64,000 bases of DNA from Qipengyuania soli (lineage in GTDB: Bacteria > Pseudomonadota > Alphaproteobacteria > Sphingomonadales > Sphingomonadaceae): contig NZ_CP064654.1 of NCBI RefSeq assembly GCF_015529805.1, positions 1,054,001 to 1,118,000 on the forward strand. The letters run 5' to 3'. Positions 45,512 through 55,880 of this stretch are shown here, piece after piece. The notes below the pieces were generated by a model. It was not told the DNA's origin. It did not search any database and was given only the letters and a program-made list of their open reading frames with translations. The first letter of the stretch is position 1. The number at the start of each line of letters is the position of its first letter. The position numbers and the translations under genes are program-made.

Positions 45512-46675
45512 CTAAACCAGCTGCGCGGCGTTCTCGTCGCGGTGCTTCTTGAGGTATTTCATGAACGGCGTGCCGCCGGTGCCGACATCGGGGTCGTTCC
45601 CCGCGATGCTGCCGGCCTGCTTGTTGATGTAGCTGGCGGCATATTCGAGGTGTCGGGTCCGGAAACGCGCCGACTGTTCTAGGCAGGCGTTGAAAGCCGC
45701 CTTCAGTTCCGCGTTGTCGGTCCCTGCGACGAAAGTGCGCAGCGTCGACTGAGCGGCAAGGTCCTCGATGAAGCGGCGGTGCTCGACGGGGCGGTACTGG
45801 TGCAGCTCGTCGAGGAACTGGCGCAGCGGATCGTCGCTGTGGCCGACCTGGAACAGGGCATCCATCGCCGGGACGATGCTCGACTGCGAGCCGGTCTGGC
45901 CGCGGAAGGCCTGCGGCTTGTCCTCGTAACGCTTCATACCTTTGTAGACGAGGCCGCCGCCTGCCAGTGCCGGGTTGTTCGCCCAGCCATGGATGTAGGG
46001 ACGCACGCGGTGGAAGTAGATGTAGGGATCGCACTGCTCGGGCATGCGGGCGAAGTGGGCGTAGATGCGCTCCCACGCCTCGTCCATTTCGCGCAGCAGG
46101 CGCGTTGCCTCTGCTTCATCGCCAGTCTTGGCAATGGTCACCAGCTTCGCCGCGTTGTCGAGCAAGACGCCGGCCTCGGCCTCGATCGCGACATGGACCA
46201 GGACGAACCAGTTCTCGTCCGCACCGCCAAGGAAGTTCTGGTACATGGCGATGTTGTCGAGCGTGACGGGGCCGGTCTTGTCGAGCCGGTACCAGTTGTC
46301 GAGCACATAGCCGGAATAGGGAAGAAGCGGTGCCTGGCCGAGGCGATCGGCAATTGCGCACATCGGGCGTGCGAGATTGGCGGGCAGGTGCGCGGGCGGT
46401 GTGGGTTCGCCCCAGACGTAGCCCTGCACGATGAAGGAGTAGTGGACCATCGCGGTGCGCACTTCCTCTTCGGGCGCAGTTATGGCCCATTCACCGATGT
46501 CGGGATCGGGCAGTGCATCGAGGAAGTGCCGCACACGGCCGCTGGTCAGCAGCGCCGAAAGATTGCCTGCTGCCTCCACGATGGGCGCGAATTGTGCGGG
46601 AAGGGTAACCTCGTCGATTTCGTAATGCGAAAGGTAGCCGCGCTCGCGGCTCATACCGTAGTCGGAAAGCTCCAT
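45512..46675 (-). CDS. Indoleamine 2,3-dioxygenase family protein
   Basis: The 387-residue helical heme protein resembles indoleamine 2,3-dioxygenase. Signatures: VQGYVWGEPTPPAHLPANLA, LPYSGYVLDNWYRLDKTGP, VHVAIEAEAGVLLDN, RVRPYIHGW and, near the end, RTRHLEYAASYIN with the likely proximal His, followed by GTGGTPFMKYLK. IDO opens the indole ring of tryptophan to N-formylkynurenine. Bacterial copies are less common than tryptophan 2,3-dioxygenase (TDO). No kynureninase or formamidase gene is nearby. A possible promoter is listed separately. Confidence 0.88.
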   Translation of the reverse strand: MELSDYGMSRERGYLSHYEIDEVTLPAQFAPIVEAAGNLSALLTSGRVRHFLDALPDPDIGEWAITAPEEEVRTAMVHYSFIVQGYVWGEPTPPAHLPANLARPMCAIADRLGQAPLLPYSGYVLDNWYRLDKTGPVTLDNIAMYQNFLGGADENWFVLVHVAIEAEAGVLLDNAAKLVTIAKTGDEAEATRLLREMDEAWERIYAHFARMPEQCDPYIYFHRVRPYIHGWANNPALAGGGLVYKGMKRYEDKPQAFRGQTGSQSSIVPAMDALFQVGHSDDPLRQFLDELHQYRPVEHRRFIEDLAAQSTLRTFVAGTDNAELKAAFNACLEQSARFRTRHLEYAASYINKQAGSIAGNDPDVGTGGTPFMKYLKKHRDENAAQLV

Positions 46676-46726
46676 GTGAGTGACTCATCGCCGGGCGCGG
46701 GTTGGGCCGCCCGGTCAACGCGTGCA

Positions 46727-46755
46727 TTCGTATCCAATGAAACCGGTTTGCTCAA
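46727..46755 (-). promoter_or_regulatory. Possible sigma-70 promoter for indoleamine dioxygenase gene
   Basis: On the minus strand TTGAGC (46755-46750) and TACGAA (46732-46727) are separated by 17 bases and lie about 52 bases before the start codon. The match to the consensus is moderate. Confidence 0.3.
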
Positions 46756-46783
46756 GTGACGCTACGGAATCATTGTGGAAGGA

Positions 46784-47302
46784 TCAGAGCGTAGCGCCGG
46801 GAAATCGGACGAGGATTTCGTAAGCAGTCTTGTCGCTAACCCCTGCAAGTTTGACACCCTTGCGCAGCAAAAATGCGTGGCGAACGATTTCGGCCTGCTG
46901 TTCGATACCGTATTTCTCAAGGCCCCAACCAGGCTTCAGGCTGTAATCGTATCTGGCCCAAGGCATCCGGTGCGTCAGTAAGTACCACTTACCCTTTGTC
47001 TGCACCTGCCAGACATGGGTTAGCTCATGGATGAAGTGTGCCTGGCGAAATATGTCGGCATGGGCGAAATCATCGCAATAATTCTCTCCATGGGGGTGGA
47101 AATGCAGGTGACCGCGCGGAGCCATGGTGACCTTGCGAGGTTGAAAGGGGAAGAACTTACGCCGCCGAATGGTGACCCGGTCAAAGTCGATCGCAGAGCC
47201 GAAAATTTCCGCTCCCAAGGCAACTTCACCACCCGTCAAGCATCGCTCGCCACCGATGGGACACGAAGGTAGGGCATCGGACTGATGGGTTTCTACACCC
47301 AA
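46784..47302 (-). CDS. 'Vgr-related' HELTH-motif protein
   Basis: The 172-residue protein carries FIHELTHVWQVQTKGKWYLL, an HExxH zinc-peptidase-like signature, preceded by CLTGGEVALGAEIFGSAIDF and FFPFQPRKVTMAPRGHLHFH. I know this layout from small proteins in sphingomonads loosely annotated as vgr-related; no protease activity is established. The start is uncertain (TTG at 47302, with other TTG codons downstream). G+C in 46801-46860 is 30 of 60, lower than the rest of the window, suggesting that 45.0-47.3 kb includes acquired DNA. Confidence 0.65.
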   Translation of the reverse strand: MGVETHQSDALPSCPIGGERCLTGGEVALGAEIFGSAIDFDRVTIRRRKFFPFQPRKVTMAPRGHLHFHPHGENYCDDFAHADIFRQAHFIHELTHVWQVQTKGKWYLLTHRMPWARYDYSLKPGWGLEKYGIEQQAEIVRHAFLLRKGVKLAGVSDKTAYEILVRFPGATL

Positions 47303-47319
47303 TGTGTCGGTCAGGTTGG

Positions 47320-47802
47320 TCAGCGCTCGTCCCCAGGACCCTTGATATCTGCTTCGGCAGTCACGCTCTTGCCACCAGCAATCGTCAGGGTCAGCTCAGT
47401 CTTGCCCCCGGCTACCAGCGAGGAGTCTAGATCGAAGGCCATGACATGCTTTCCGCCCGGCTCGAAGCTGACCTTATCGCCGGGCTGGAGCATGGGAGGA
47501 CCCATTTCACCCATGACCATCTCGCCGTCCCACTCGGCCATTTCGTGCATCATTGCACTGCTTGCGCCTTTGACGCTGGCACTGCGGATTGCGACATTGC
47601 GGTCACCCTTATTCTCGACATTGAAATAGACCGCGCCCGGATTTCCGGAAACGGCAGGGAGAACCAAGCGGGCATCGGTGACTTCCAGTCCCGTTTCGCT
47701 CTTGTCCGCGGAGGTTTCGGATGGAGCATTGCCTCCTGTGCATCCTGCCAGAGGTAATGCAGCTGCGAGAAGGGCCAAGCCTGCGAAACGCGCGAAATTC
47801 AT
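47320..47802 (-). CDS. Copper chaperone PCu(A)C lipoprotein
   Basis: The 160-residue protein begins MNFARFAGLALLAAALPLAG with the lipobox Cys next (LAGC). The copper site follows the H-M-x10-M-x21-H-x-M pattern: MMHEMAEWDGEMVMGEMG followed by GGKHVMAFDL. A strand GNPGAVYFNVENKG precedes it. PCu(A)C proteins bind Cu(I) in the periplasm and deliver it to cytochrome c oxidase. Start at ATG 47802 has GGGAGA upstream. It is divergent from dnaK. Confidence 0.93.
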   Translation of the reverse strand: MNFARFAGLALLAAALPLAGCTGGNAPSETSADKSETGLEVTDARLVLPAVSGNPGAVYFNVENKGDRNVAIRSASVKGASSAMMHEMAEWDGEMVMGEMGPPMLQPGDKVSFEPGGKHVMAFDLDSSLVAGGKTELTLTIAGGKSVTAEADIKGPGDER

Positions 47803-47845
47803 CGAATTGTCTCCCTGTTGTACGGGTAAAAAACTAGCGGGGCAC

Positions 47846-47877
47846 CTCTCTTGTGCCAAGTGAAACCGCACCTATAT
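47846..47877 (+). promoter_or_regulatory. RpoH (sigma-32) type heat-shock promoter of dnaK
   Basis: CTCTCTTG (47846-47853) and CCTATAT (47871-47877) are spaced by exactly 17 bases. This matches the alphaproteobacterial RpoH pattern CTTG-N17-CCTATnT closely. It lies about 112 bases before the dnaK start codon. Confidence 0.75.
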
Positions 47878-47988
47878 CCCATCAGTAACACACACCTAAC
47901 ACACCACTCTCAACGAGCCGCCGAGTGGTCTTGCCAAAGACGGGAGACCGACAGGGCGGCGTCCAACGAACCAACTGATGGGGAAACC

Positions 47989-49920
<1,932 letters not shown>

Positions 49921-49939
49921 TCGCCTGATGATAACCCAA

Positions 49940-49971
49940 CCGCCACCGGTGCCAATTAGCTCCGGTGGCGG
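49940..49971 (+). terminator. Stem-loop between dnaK and dnaJ
   Basis: CCGCCACCGG (49940-49949) pairs perfectly with CCGGTGGCGG (49962-49971) around a 12-base loop. Only CTAGGTTTG follows, so it is probably a partial terminator or processing element that lowers dnaJ relative to dnaK. Confidence 0.55.
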
Positions 49972-49994
49972 CTAGGTTTGGGGCGGATAGAACA

Positions 49995-51113
49995 ATGTCA
50001 GCAACCGAAGTCGATTTTTACGAGGTCCTGGGCGTTTCGCGCGATGCGGACGGCGCGACCATCAAGAGCGCCTATCGCAAGCTTGCGATGCAGTATCATC
50101 CGGATCGCAATGCCGGGTGCAAGGAGAACGAGGACAAGTTCAAGGCGGTGAGCGCCGCCTATGAATGCCTCAAGGACCCGCAAAAGCGTGCAGCCTATGA
50201 CCGTTACGGCCATGCAGCCTTCCAGAATGGTGGACCGGGTGCAGGCCATCCGGGCTCAGATTTCGGCGACATCGGCGATATCTTCGAAACCATCTTCGGC
50301 AGCGCCTTCGGCGGCGGTGGTCGTGCACAACCGCGTCGCGGAGCCGACCTGCGCTACGACATGCAGATCGATCTCGAGGATGCTTTTCATGGCAAGTCCG
50401 CCGAGATCGAGATCGAGGTCTCGCAGAACTGCGAGACCTGCCATGGCTCGGGTGCGACGCCCGGAACGCGTGCACGCACTTGCAACCTTTGTAGCGGGCG
50501 CGGACAGGTAAGGGCCAAGCAGGGCTTCTTCGTTGTCGAACGTCCCTGTCCGAACTGCCATGGCAGTGGCGAGGTAATTACCTCGCCGTGCCGCGATTGC
50601 GGCGGGGAAGGACGGGTCGATCGCCCGCAAAAGCTCGAAGTCGAAATCCCGCCCGGTGTTGATACCGGTACGCGCATTCGGCTTTCCGGAAAGGGGGAGG
50701 CCGGGCCGCGTGGAGCGCCCCCGGGCGATCTCTACATCTTCGTTCATGTGAAGCCGCATGCGATTTTCCAGCGCGAAGGCACGACATTGGCGACGCGTGT
50801 GCCGATCAGCTTCACCAAGGCTGCTCTCGGCGGTTCGATCGACATTCCCAACCTTGATGGCGAGGAAGTCACGATCGAGATTCCGGCGGGCATCCAGTCG
50901 GGCAAGCAATTGCGCCAGCGTGGTGCCGGCATGCCTGTCCTTCAAGGACGAGGACGCGGCGATCTCGTTATTGAAATTGCCGTCGAAACTCCCACGAAGC
51001 TCAGCAAGCAGCAGCGAGCGCTACTCGAACAGTTCCGTGAAACCGAAACTGGCGACGAATGCCCGGAAAGCCGGGGCTTCTTCGACAAGCTGAAAAGCAC
51101 CTTCGGGGGTTAA
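49995..51113 (+). CDS. dnaJ: Chaperone protein DnaJ (Hsp40)
   Basis: The 372-residue type I Hsp40 has a J domain with LAMQYHPDRNAG (HPD), a Gly/Phe-rich linker (FGSAFGGGGRAQ), then four zinc-binding repeats CETCHGSG, CNLCSGRG, CPNCHGSG and CRDCGGEG, and the C-terminal substrate-binding beta domains. It stimulates DnaK ATPase and presents clients. The stop overlaps the convergent patatin-like gene by 4 bases. Confidence 0.97.
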   Translation: MSATEVDFYEVLGVSRDADGATIKSAYRKLAMQYHPDRNAGCKENEDKFKAVSAAYECLKDPQKRAAYDRYGHAAFQNGGPGAGHPGSDFGDIGDIFETIFGSAFGGGGRAQPRRGADLRYDMQIDLEDAFHGKSAEIEIEVSQNCETCHGSGATPGTRARTCNLCSGRGQVRAKQGFFVVERPCPNCHGSGEVITSPCRDCGGEGRVDRPQKLEVEIPPGVDTGTRIRLSGKGEAGPRGAPPGDLYIFVHVKPHAIFQREGTTLATRVPISFTKAALGGSIDIPNLDGEEVTIEIPAGIQSGKQLRQRGAGMPVLQGRGRGDLVIEIAVETPTKLSKQQRALLEQFRETETGDECPESRGFFDKLKSTFGG

Positions 51114-53425
51114 TGTAGCCTCTCGCTCACTTCACGCCTGATTTCGTCGATAAGCTTCAGCGAACAGCGCCCGGATATCTGCTCCTCGTCCAGGACGGCG
51201 TGAAACGCGTCCCGTTTGAAATGCCGTATCGTGTCCTCCGGGAAGGGGTGCTGCATCGTTGAACAGACGAGGTCGATCATACGCTCGGCCCCGTGCAGCC
51301 GCCCCCAGAGATAATCGTTCTCGCGGTAGGCGCGGCTGAAGAAGGCGCCGAAATTGTAGAACTCAATCCCGCGCAAGGTAGCTTGTGTACCGCCTGCGCG
51401 GATGCTGCGGGCGTCGTCGGGACTGATCCGGTCGACTTTCACCGGATCGAATTCGGTTAGACCCTCATTGCGAAGCAACGGAAGCGTGGCGACGTCGTAA
51501 AAGGGAAAGCCGAGGTAGGCGAAGAGCATGCGACGACGCAGGTTCTTCGGCATCGCTTCAAGCGCATCGGCGAACATTTCTTCTGCCTTATCGTCCACCG
51601 ATGGCAGGTTCCGGGCGATATCGATGAAATCCAGTACCGGACCGGGCTCGGTCATGACATGCTGTGCCAGTGGTTCGAATTTGGCGCCCAGCGCCGCAAC
51701 ACCCTCCAGCTCGAAAAACAAGGACATGATCTTGTAGACCGCATCGCGGCCTGCCTCGAGGGCGTCGTCGGGTATGTCCGGGTCCGCCTCCCAATCGCGT
51801 GAAAGCCTGCGGGCCAGAAGTCGCAGGCGGCGGATGCGAAAGCCAATGTCGTACCTGCGAAGGAAGTCGATAGCCTCTGCAGATGCTCCGCCGCCAGGTG
51901 CAACGAGACTGGCGAGACCGCGGCGTTCCAGTTCAGCACGCAAGACGGACTCGATCGGGCCGGTATCTTCAAGGCCCAGCTTTGGCGCTGCCAACAACGA
52001 AAGGCGCGCCAGTCGGGTAACGATGCCGGCAAACTTGGCCTGGGCGTATGAATGAAACGCGTATCCTGCCGTTTCCGCCGCTGCTTGCTGGGCCTTCTTG
52101 CGCCACGCTGCGAGACGGGGAGGAGTAGGGCGATCGAGAAACAGCGTCCTTCCGAACAGTTTCTCCACCGCCGCATCGACCTCGGGACGCAGAGCGGCAA
52201 CGATGCGCGTCATCCGCGCGGCCTCGCGGCTTTGTTCCTCCAGTTGCTCGAGATTGTCCCTGATCGGTTGCTCGCGCGGGATCGTCGAGAGCGAGCCGAA
52301 AATTGCGGAAAAGAAACCGACGGGCTGGTCCAGGCCCTCACGCCGATGACTGAAACGGTCGGGGCGTGGATCAACGTAGACAAAGCGCCGGTCGACCTCA
52401 CGCTGGGCCGGGCGGCCTTGCAATGCGGCGATTGCCCCGGCGAAGGGCTTGTTCACCAGCACCGACCCATCGATCAGCGACACATGGTGCATGGTGTCGC
52501 GTTCGGCATGGACCGGCATGATGCGCTCGAGAAAAGCCTCGCGCCCGCTCCAATGGCGACCCGATTGCTCGGCGAGCGCATCGATTTCCTCGATCCGAAG
52601 TGGGGGGAAAGCGCCGGGGAAGCTGGCCGTCGCGCGAGCGGCAAAAACGAGCTCCAGCGGATTTGCGAGACTTTCTCCTCCATGCAGCGGGCTTCGAGCA
52701 CGAAAGGTGATAGGCATTCGATGCTCTGTGTCCTCGACCACCGGCGGACTGTTGAGCCGCAACAGTTCGAGGTAGCCGTGGTAATCGGTCGTTGTGACGT
52801 AAAGGTCCAGCGGATGACCCGGAGGAAGCAACGGGGCTTCCGATCGGGTTTCCGCCATCGCGCTGAATGCCTTCTCCAGCAGTTTGGAAAATCCGAGCCC
52901 GGAAAAGGGCGGTTCGAACCAGCGACCGCGGATCAGGTGCGAAACCTTGTGCTCGACTTCGGCGCGCGTTTCGGGCGCCACCGTGCTGGCGATGTCGCTA
53001 CCAGGCCGGCTAAGCATCCAGTTGGCGAATGGTTGAGCCCAGATCTTCGACAAGCGCCAGGAAGGTTTGGCATCGGGGTCCACGAGCTGGTCCACGTCGG
53101 CGACCTCAAGCCACAGATTGGTCAGTGGTTCGAGGGACTGGCCGGAGTGGATTGCCTGGGCGAGGAAGACGGCGTTGATCCCGCCCGCGCTGGCACCGCT
53201 CATGATGTCGGGCAGGATGCGGATGCGCAGGCCCTGGTCTTCTTCAATCCTTTCGAGGAGCCGGCGATATACCGCATCGACGCCACTGCGGGGCGCGTCA
53301 TGGGTATGAAAATCCCGGCTCGCCCGCGCCAGTTGCCATAACTCGCGTGTTACACCGTGCATATAGACCGCCAGGCTCACCCCGCCGTAGCAGATCAGCG
53401 CAATTCGCAATTCTTTCTGACGCAT
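51110..53425 (-). CDS. Patatin-like phospholipase (long form)
   Basis: The 771-residue protein opens KELRIALICYGGVSLAVYMH, an oxyanion-loop region, and carries the nucleophile elbow DIMSGASAGGINAVFLAQ with Ser79 in GASAG. The catalytic aspartate is in SLIDGSVLVNKPFAGAIAAL (DG-S type). The C-terminal 400 residues are helical and family-specific, as in the large patatin-related proteins of alphaproteobacteria and actinobacteria. It lacks a signal peptide and is likely a cytoplasmic or membrane-associated lipid acyl hydrolase; the substrate is unknown. It is divergent from radA across 72 bases. Confidence 0.87.
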   Translation of the reverse strand: MRQKELRIALICYGGVSLAVYMHGVTRELWQLARASRDFHTHDAPRSGVDAVYRRLLERIEEDQGLRIRILPDIMSGASAGGINAVFLAQAIHSGQSLEPLTNLWLEVADVDQLVDPDAKPSWRLSKIWAQPFANWMLSRPGSDIASTVAPETRAEVEHKVSHLIRGRWFEPPFSGLGFSKLLEKAFSAMAETRSEAPLLPPGHPLDLYVTTTDYHGYLELLRLNSPPVVEDTEHRMPITFRARSPLHGGESLANPLELVFAARATASFPGAFPPLRIEEIDALAEQSGRHWSGREAFLERIMPVHAERDTMHHVSLIDGSVLVNKPFAGAIAALQGRPAQREVDRRFVYVDPRPDRFSHRREGLDQPVGFFSAIFGSLSTIPREQPIRDNLEQLEEQSREAARMTRIVAALRPEVDAAVEKLFGRTLFLDRPTPPRLAAWRKKAQQAAAETAGYAFHSYAQAKFAGIVTRLARLSLLAAPKLGLEDTGPIESVLRAELERRGLASLVAPGGGASAEAIDFLRRYDIGFRIRRLRLLARRLSRDWEADPDIPDDALEAGRDAVYKIMSLFFELEGVAALGAKFEPLAQHVMTEPGPVLDFIDIARNLPSVDDKAEEMFADALEAMPKNLRRRMLFAYLGFPFYDVATLPLLRNEGLTEFDPVKVDRISPDDARSIRAGGTQATLRGIEFYNFGAFFSRAYRENDYLWGRLHGAERMIDLVCSTMQHPFPEDTIRHFKRDAFHAVLDEEQISGRCSLKLIDEIRREVSERLH

Positions 53426-53497
53426 CGAAGACTGTCATGCATGGATAGAACGCGCAAGGCAATTGCGTTCTTGAATTGTTCCGGTTAGCTAGACTGC

Positions 53498-54862
53498 ATG
53501 GCCAAGCCAAAGAAACGCTATGTCTGCCAAGCCTGTGGTAGTGTCTCCCACCGCTGGCAGGGGCAGTGCGCCGACTGTGCCGAGTGGAACACGTTGAGCG
53601 AAGAAGCGCCCGCAACGGTCTTCTCGCTCAAGCACGACCTTTCGAGCGGGGGCAGGGGGATCGAGTTCGTCGATCTCGACAAGCCGGGCCTTCTTCCGAC
53701 GCGTCAACCGACCGGACTTGCCGAATTCGACCGCGCGCTGGGCGGCGGGCTGGTGCCCGGATCCGCCATCCTGATGGGAGGTGATCCGGGAATCGGGAAA
53801 TCGACCCTCCTGTTGCAGGCTGCGGCCCGAATTGCCCGTGAGGGACATGGGGTCGTCTATGTCAGCGGGGAAGAAGCGACGGGCCAGGTGCGCATGCGGG
53901 CGGCACGGCTCGGACTGTCCGATGCACCGGTCAAGCTCGCTTCTGCAACCGGTGTACGCGACATTCTGACGACGCTTGGCGGGATGGATGCACCGCGTTT
54001 CCTTGTGATCGATTCGATTCAGACAATGCATTCGGACACGATCGAGGGCGCTCCCGGCACGGTAAGCCAGGTGCGTGGATGCGCCTTCGAACTGATCCGT
54101 TACGCCAAGGAAAACAATGTCGCGCTGGTGCTGGTCGGCCACGTGACCAAGGACGGTAACATCGCCGGGCCACGCGTGCTGGAGCACATGGTCGATGTGG
54201 TGATGAGCTTCGAGGGGGAGCGCAGCCACCAGTATCGCATCCTGCGCGCGCTCAAGAACCGCTTCGGTGCGGTCGACGAGATCGGGGTCTTCGCCATGGC
54301 CGGCGAAGGACTGGAAGAGGTTGCCAACCCGTCCATGCTGTTCCTCTCCGGCCATGACCGGCCGATGGCGGGCAGCGCGGTCTTTCCCGCCATGGAAGGG
54401 ACGCGACCCGTTCTTGTCGAGATACAGGCGCTCATCGTCCGGCTGCAGTCGGGCGCAACACCGCGCCGGGCCGTGGTTGGCTGGGATAGTGGGAGACTGG
54501 CCATGTTGCTCGCAGTCCTGGAGTCGCGCTGCGGTCTCAATTTCAGTTCGGCAGAAGTCTATCTCAACGTCTCGGGTGGATATCGGCTGTCCGATCCTGC
54601 CGCAGACCTCGCAGTCGCCGCGGCGCTGGTGAGCGCACTTGCCGACAAACCATTACCCGAACGCAGCGTTTGGCTCGGCGAGGTGTCGCTTTCAGGCGAA
54701 GTCAGACCTGTGGCCCACGCGGGAATGCGCTTGCGCGAAGCAGCCAAGCTCGGTTTCGCAAAAGGTTTCGGTCCGTCCGATGCCAAGGGCATCTCTTCGG
54801 AACTCGAGTACTCAGGCTTGGGACAACTCGCGAACCTCGTTGACCGTATCGTCGGGACCTAA
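53498..54862 (+). CDS. radA: DNA repair protein RadA
   Basis: The 454-residue protein has an N-terminal C4 zinc finger (Cys10, Cys13, Cys24 and Cys27 in VCQACG...CADC), a RecA-like ATPase with Walker A GGDPGIGKST, the RadA motif LKNRFGAVDEIGVF, and a C-terminal Lon protease-like domain (AVVGWDSGRLAMLLAVLESR, RLSDPAADLAVAAALVSAL). RadA is a DnaB-type helicase that promotes branch migration in recombination. It is the first gene of a run with cvpA and a NifU-like gene. Confidence 0.96.
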   Translation: MAKPKKRYVCQACGSVSHRWQGQCADCAEWNTLSEEAPATVFSLKHDLSSGGRGIEFVDLDKPGLLPTRQPTGLAEFDRALGGGLVPGSAILMGGDPGIGKSTLLLQAAARIAREGHGVVYVSGEEATGQVRMRAARLGLSDAPVKLASATGVRDILTTLGGMDAPRFLVIDSIQTMHSDTIEGAPGTVSQVRGCAFELIRYAKENNVALVLVGHVTKDGNIAGPRVLEHMVDVVMSFEGERSHQYRILRALKNRFGAVDEIGVFAMAGEGLEEVANPSMLFLSGHDRPMAGSAVFPAMEGTRPVLVEIQALIVRLQSGATPRRAVVGWDSGRLAMLLAVLESRCGLNFSSAEVYLNVSGGYRLSDPAADLAVAAALVSALADKPLPERSVWLGEVSLSGEVRPVAHAGMRLREAAKLGFAKGFGPSDAKGISSELEYSGLGQLANLVDRIVGT

Positions 54863-54879
54863 TACCCGTCCAAAGGGTC

Positions 54880-55404
54880 ATGACGGGTTTCGATCTCATA
54901 GTTCTGCTCATCGTGGGCATAGCCGCTGTTGGCGGCTTTATGCGTGGCTTTGTGCAGGAAGTACTTTCGATGGGAGCCTGGGTTCTTGCGGCTTTTGCCA
55001 TCCGCTACCTGCACACCCCGCTGACGCTGGCCATGCAGAATTACATCGGGGCCGACATCACAACCTCGCTGCTCGCGTTCACATTGTTGCTCCTCATTCC
55101 CTATGCCGCGATGAAGGTCATCGCCAACAACGTAGGGCAAGCTTCGAAGAATTCGATCCTCGGACCGATCGACCGCGTGCTGGGTTTCGGCTTCGGCGCG
55201 CTCAAAGGCATCTTGATCACGATCCTCGCCTTTTCTCTCCTCGTGCTCGGCTACGATACCGTGTGGAGCTACAAGGGGCGCCCAGCATGGATCACAACCG
55301 CACGCAGCTATGAACTGATCGACGCAAGCTCGCGCGCCTTGGTAGAAGTGTTGGCGGAACGCCGTGCGCGTCTCAACAAGCAGCAGGCTACCGGGGAAGA
55401 ATGA
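54880..55404 (+). CDS. cvpA: CvpA family membrane protein
   Basis: The 174-residue protein has four N-terminal membrane helices: FDLIVLLIVGIAAVGGFMRG, SMGAWVLAAFAIRYLHTPL and TSLLAFTLLLLIPYAAMKVI, then LGFGFGALKGILITILAFSL. A polar cytoplasmic tail follows. CvpA was named for colicin V production in E. coli and is now seen as a general envelope or purine-linked membrane protein of unclear role. The stop overlaps the NifU-like start by 4 bases. Confidence 0.9.
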   Translation: MTGFDLIVLLIVGIAAVGGFMRGFVQEVLSMGAWVLAAFAIRYLHTPLTLAMQNYIGADITTSLLAFTLLLLIPYAAMKVIANNVGQASKNSILGPIDRVLGFGFGALKGILITILAFSLLVLGYDTVWSYKGRPAWITTARSYELIDASSRALVEVLAERRARLNKQQATGEE

Positions 55405-55835
55405 CCGCCAGGCCAAGCGGGGTGCTGTATTCTCCGCAATTGCTGTCACTCGCCGTCGAACTTGCCGATTACCCGATCCGGACCTCAGCACCTGCCCTGG
55501 GCCATGCCCGATCGCGCACTTGCGGCAGCACGATCGTCCTCTCTTCAATGTCGGCCGAGGTCGTCTCCGAACCTGGGTTGAAAGTGGCAGCCTGCGCCGT
55601 CGGGCAAGCCGCCGCCGCTATCTTCGCGCGCTCGGCAGAGGGCCTGACGGCTAGAGAATTGCAAGTGCACCTTGAAGAAGTCGAGGGCTGGCTTTCTGGT
55701 GGGGAGGGTCTGCCACGCTGGCCGCGATTCACTGCGCTGATTCCGGCACGCGATTATCCCGGACGGCACGAGGCGATCCAGCTGCCGTGGAGAGCGGCGA
55801 TCGATGCGCTTTGCAAGGGTGAGGGCGACGGCTAG
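55401..55835 (+). CDS. NifU-N/IscU-like scaffold homolog, third ligand Cys missing
   Basis: The 144-residue protein resembles the NifU N-terminal/IscU fold: SPQLLSLAVELADYPIRTS, then HARSRTCGSTIVLSSM with the first Cys and LKVAACAVGQAAAAIFARSA with the second, 24 residues apart as in IscU. The third canonical ligand, expected in the sequence H-C-S-x-L near the C-terminus, corresponds here to GRHEAIQLPWRAAIDAL, with Glu-Ala where Cys is expected. It therefore may not build clusters in the standard way. It overlaps cvpA by 4 bases and is commonly annotated as an iron-sulfur assembly scaffold in sphingomonads. Confidence 0.75.
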   Translation: MTARPSGVLYSPQLLSLAVELADYPIRTSAPALGHARSRTCGSTIVLSSMSAEVVSEPGLKVAACAVGQAAAAIFARSAEGLTARELQVHLEEVEGWLSGGEGLPRWPRFTALIPARDYPGRHEAIQLPWRAAIDALCKGEGDG

Positions 55836-55880
55836 ACCGCTTGCTCGAAATACAAAGGGACCGAGAGGGGAGCATTACGA

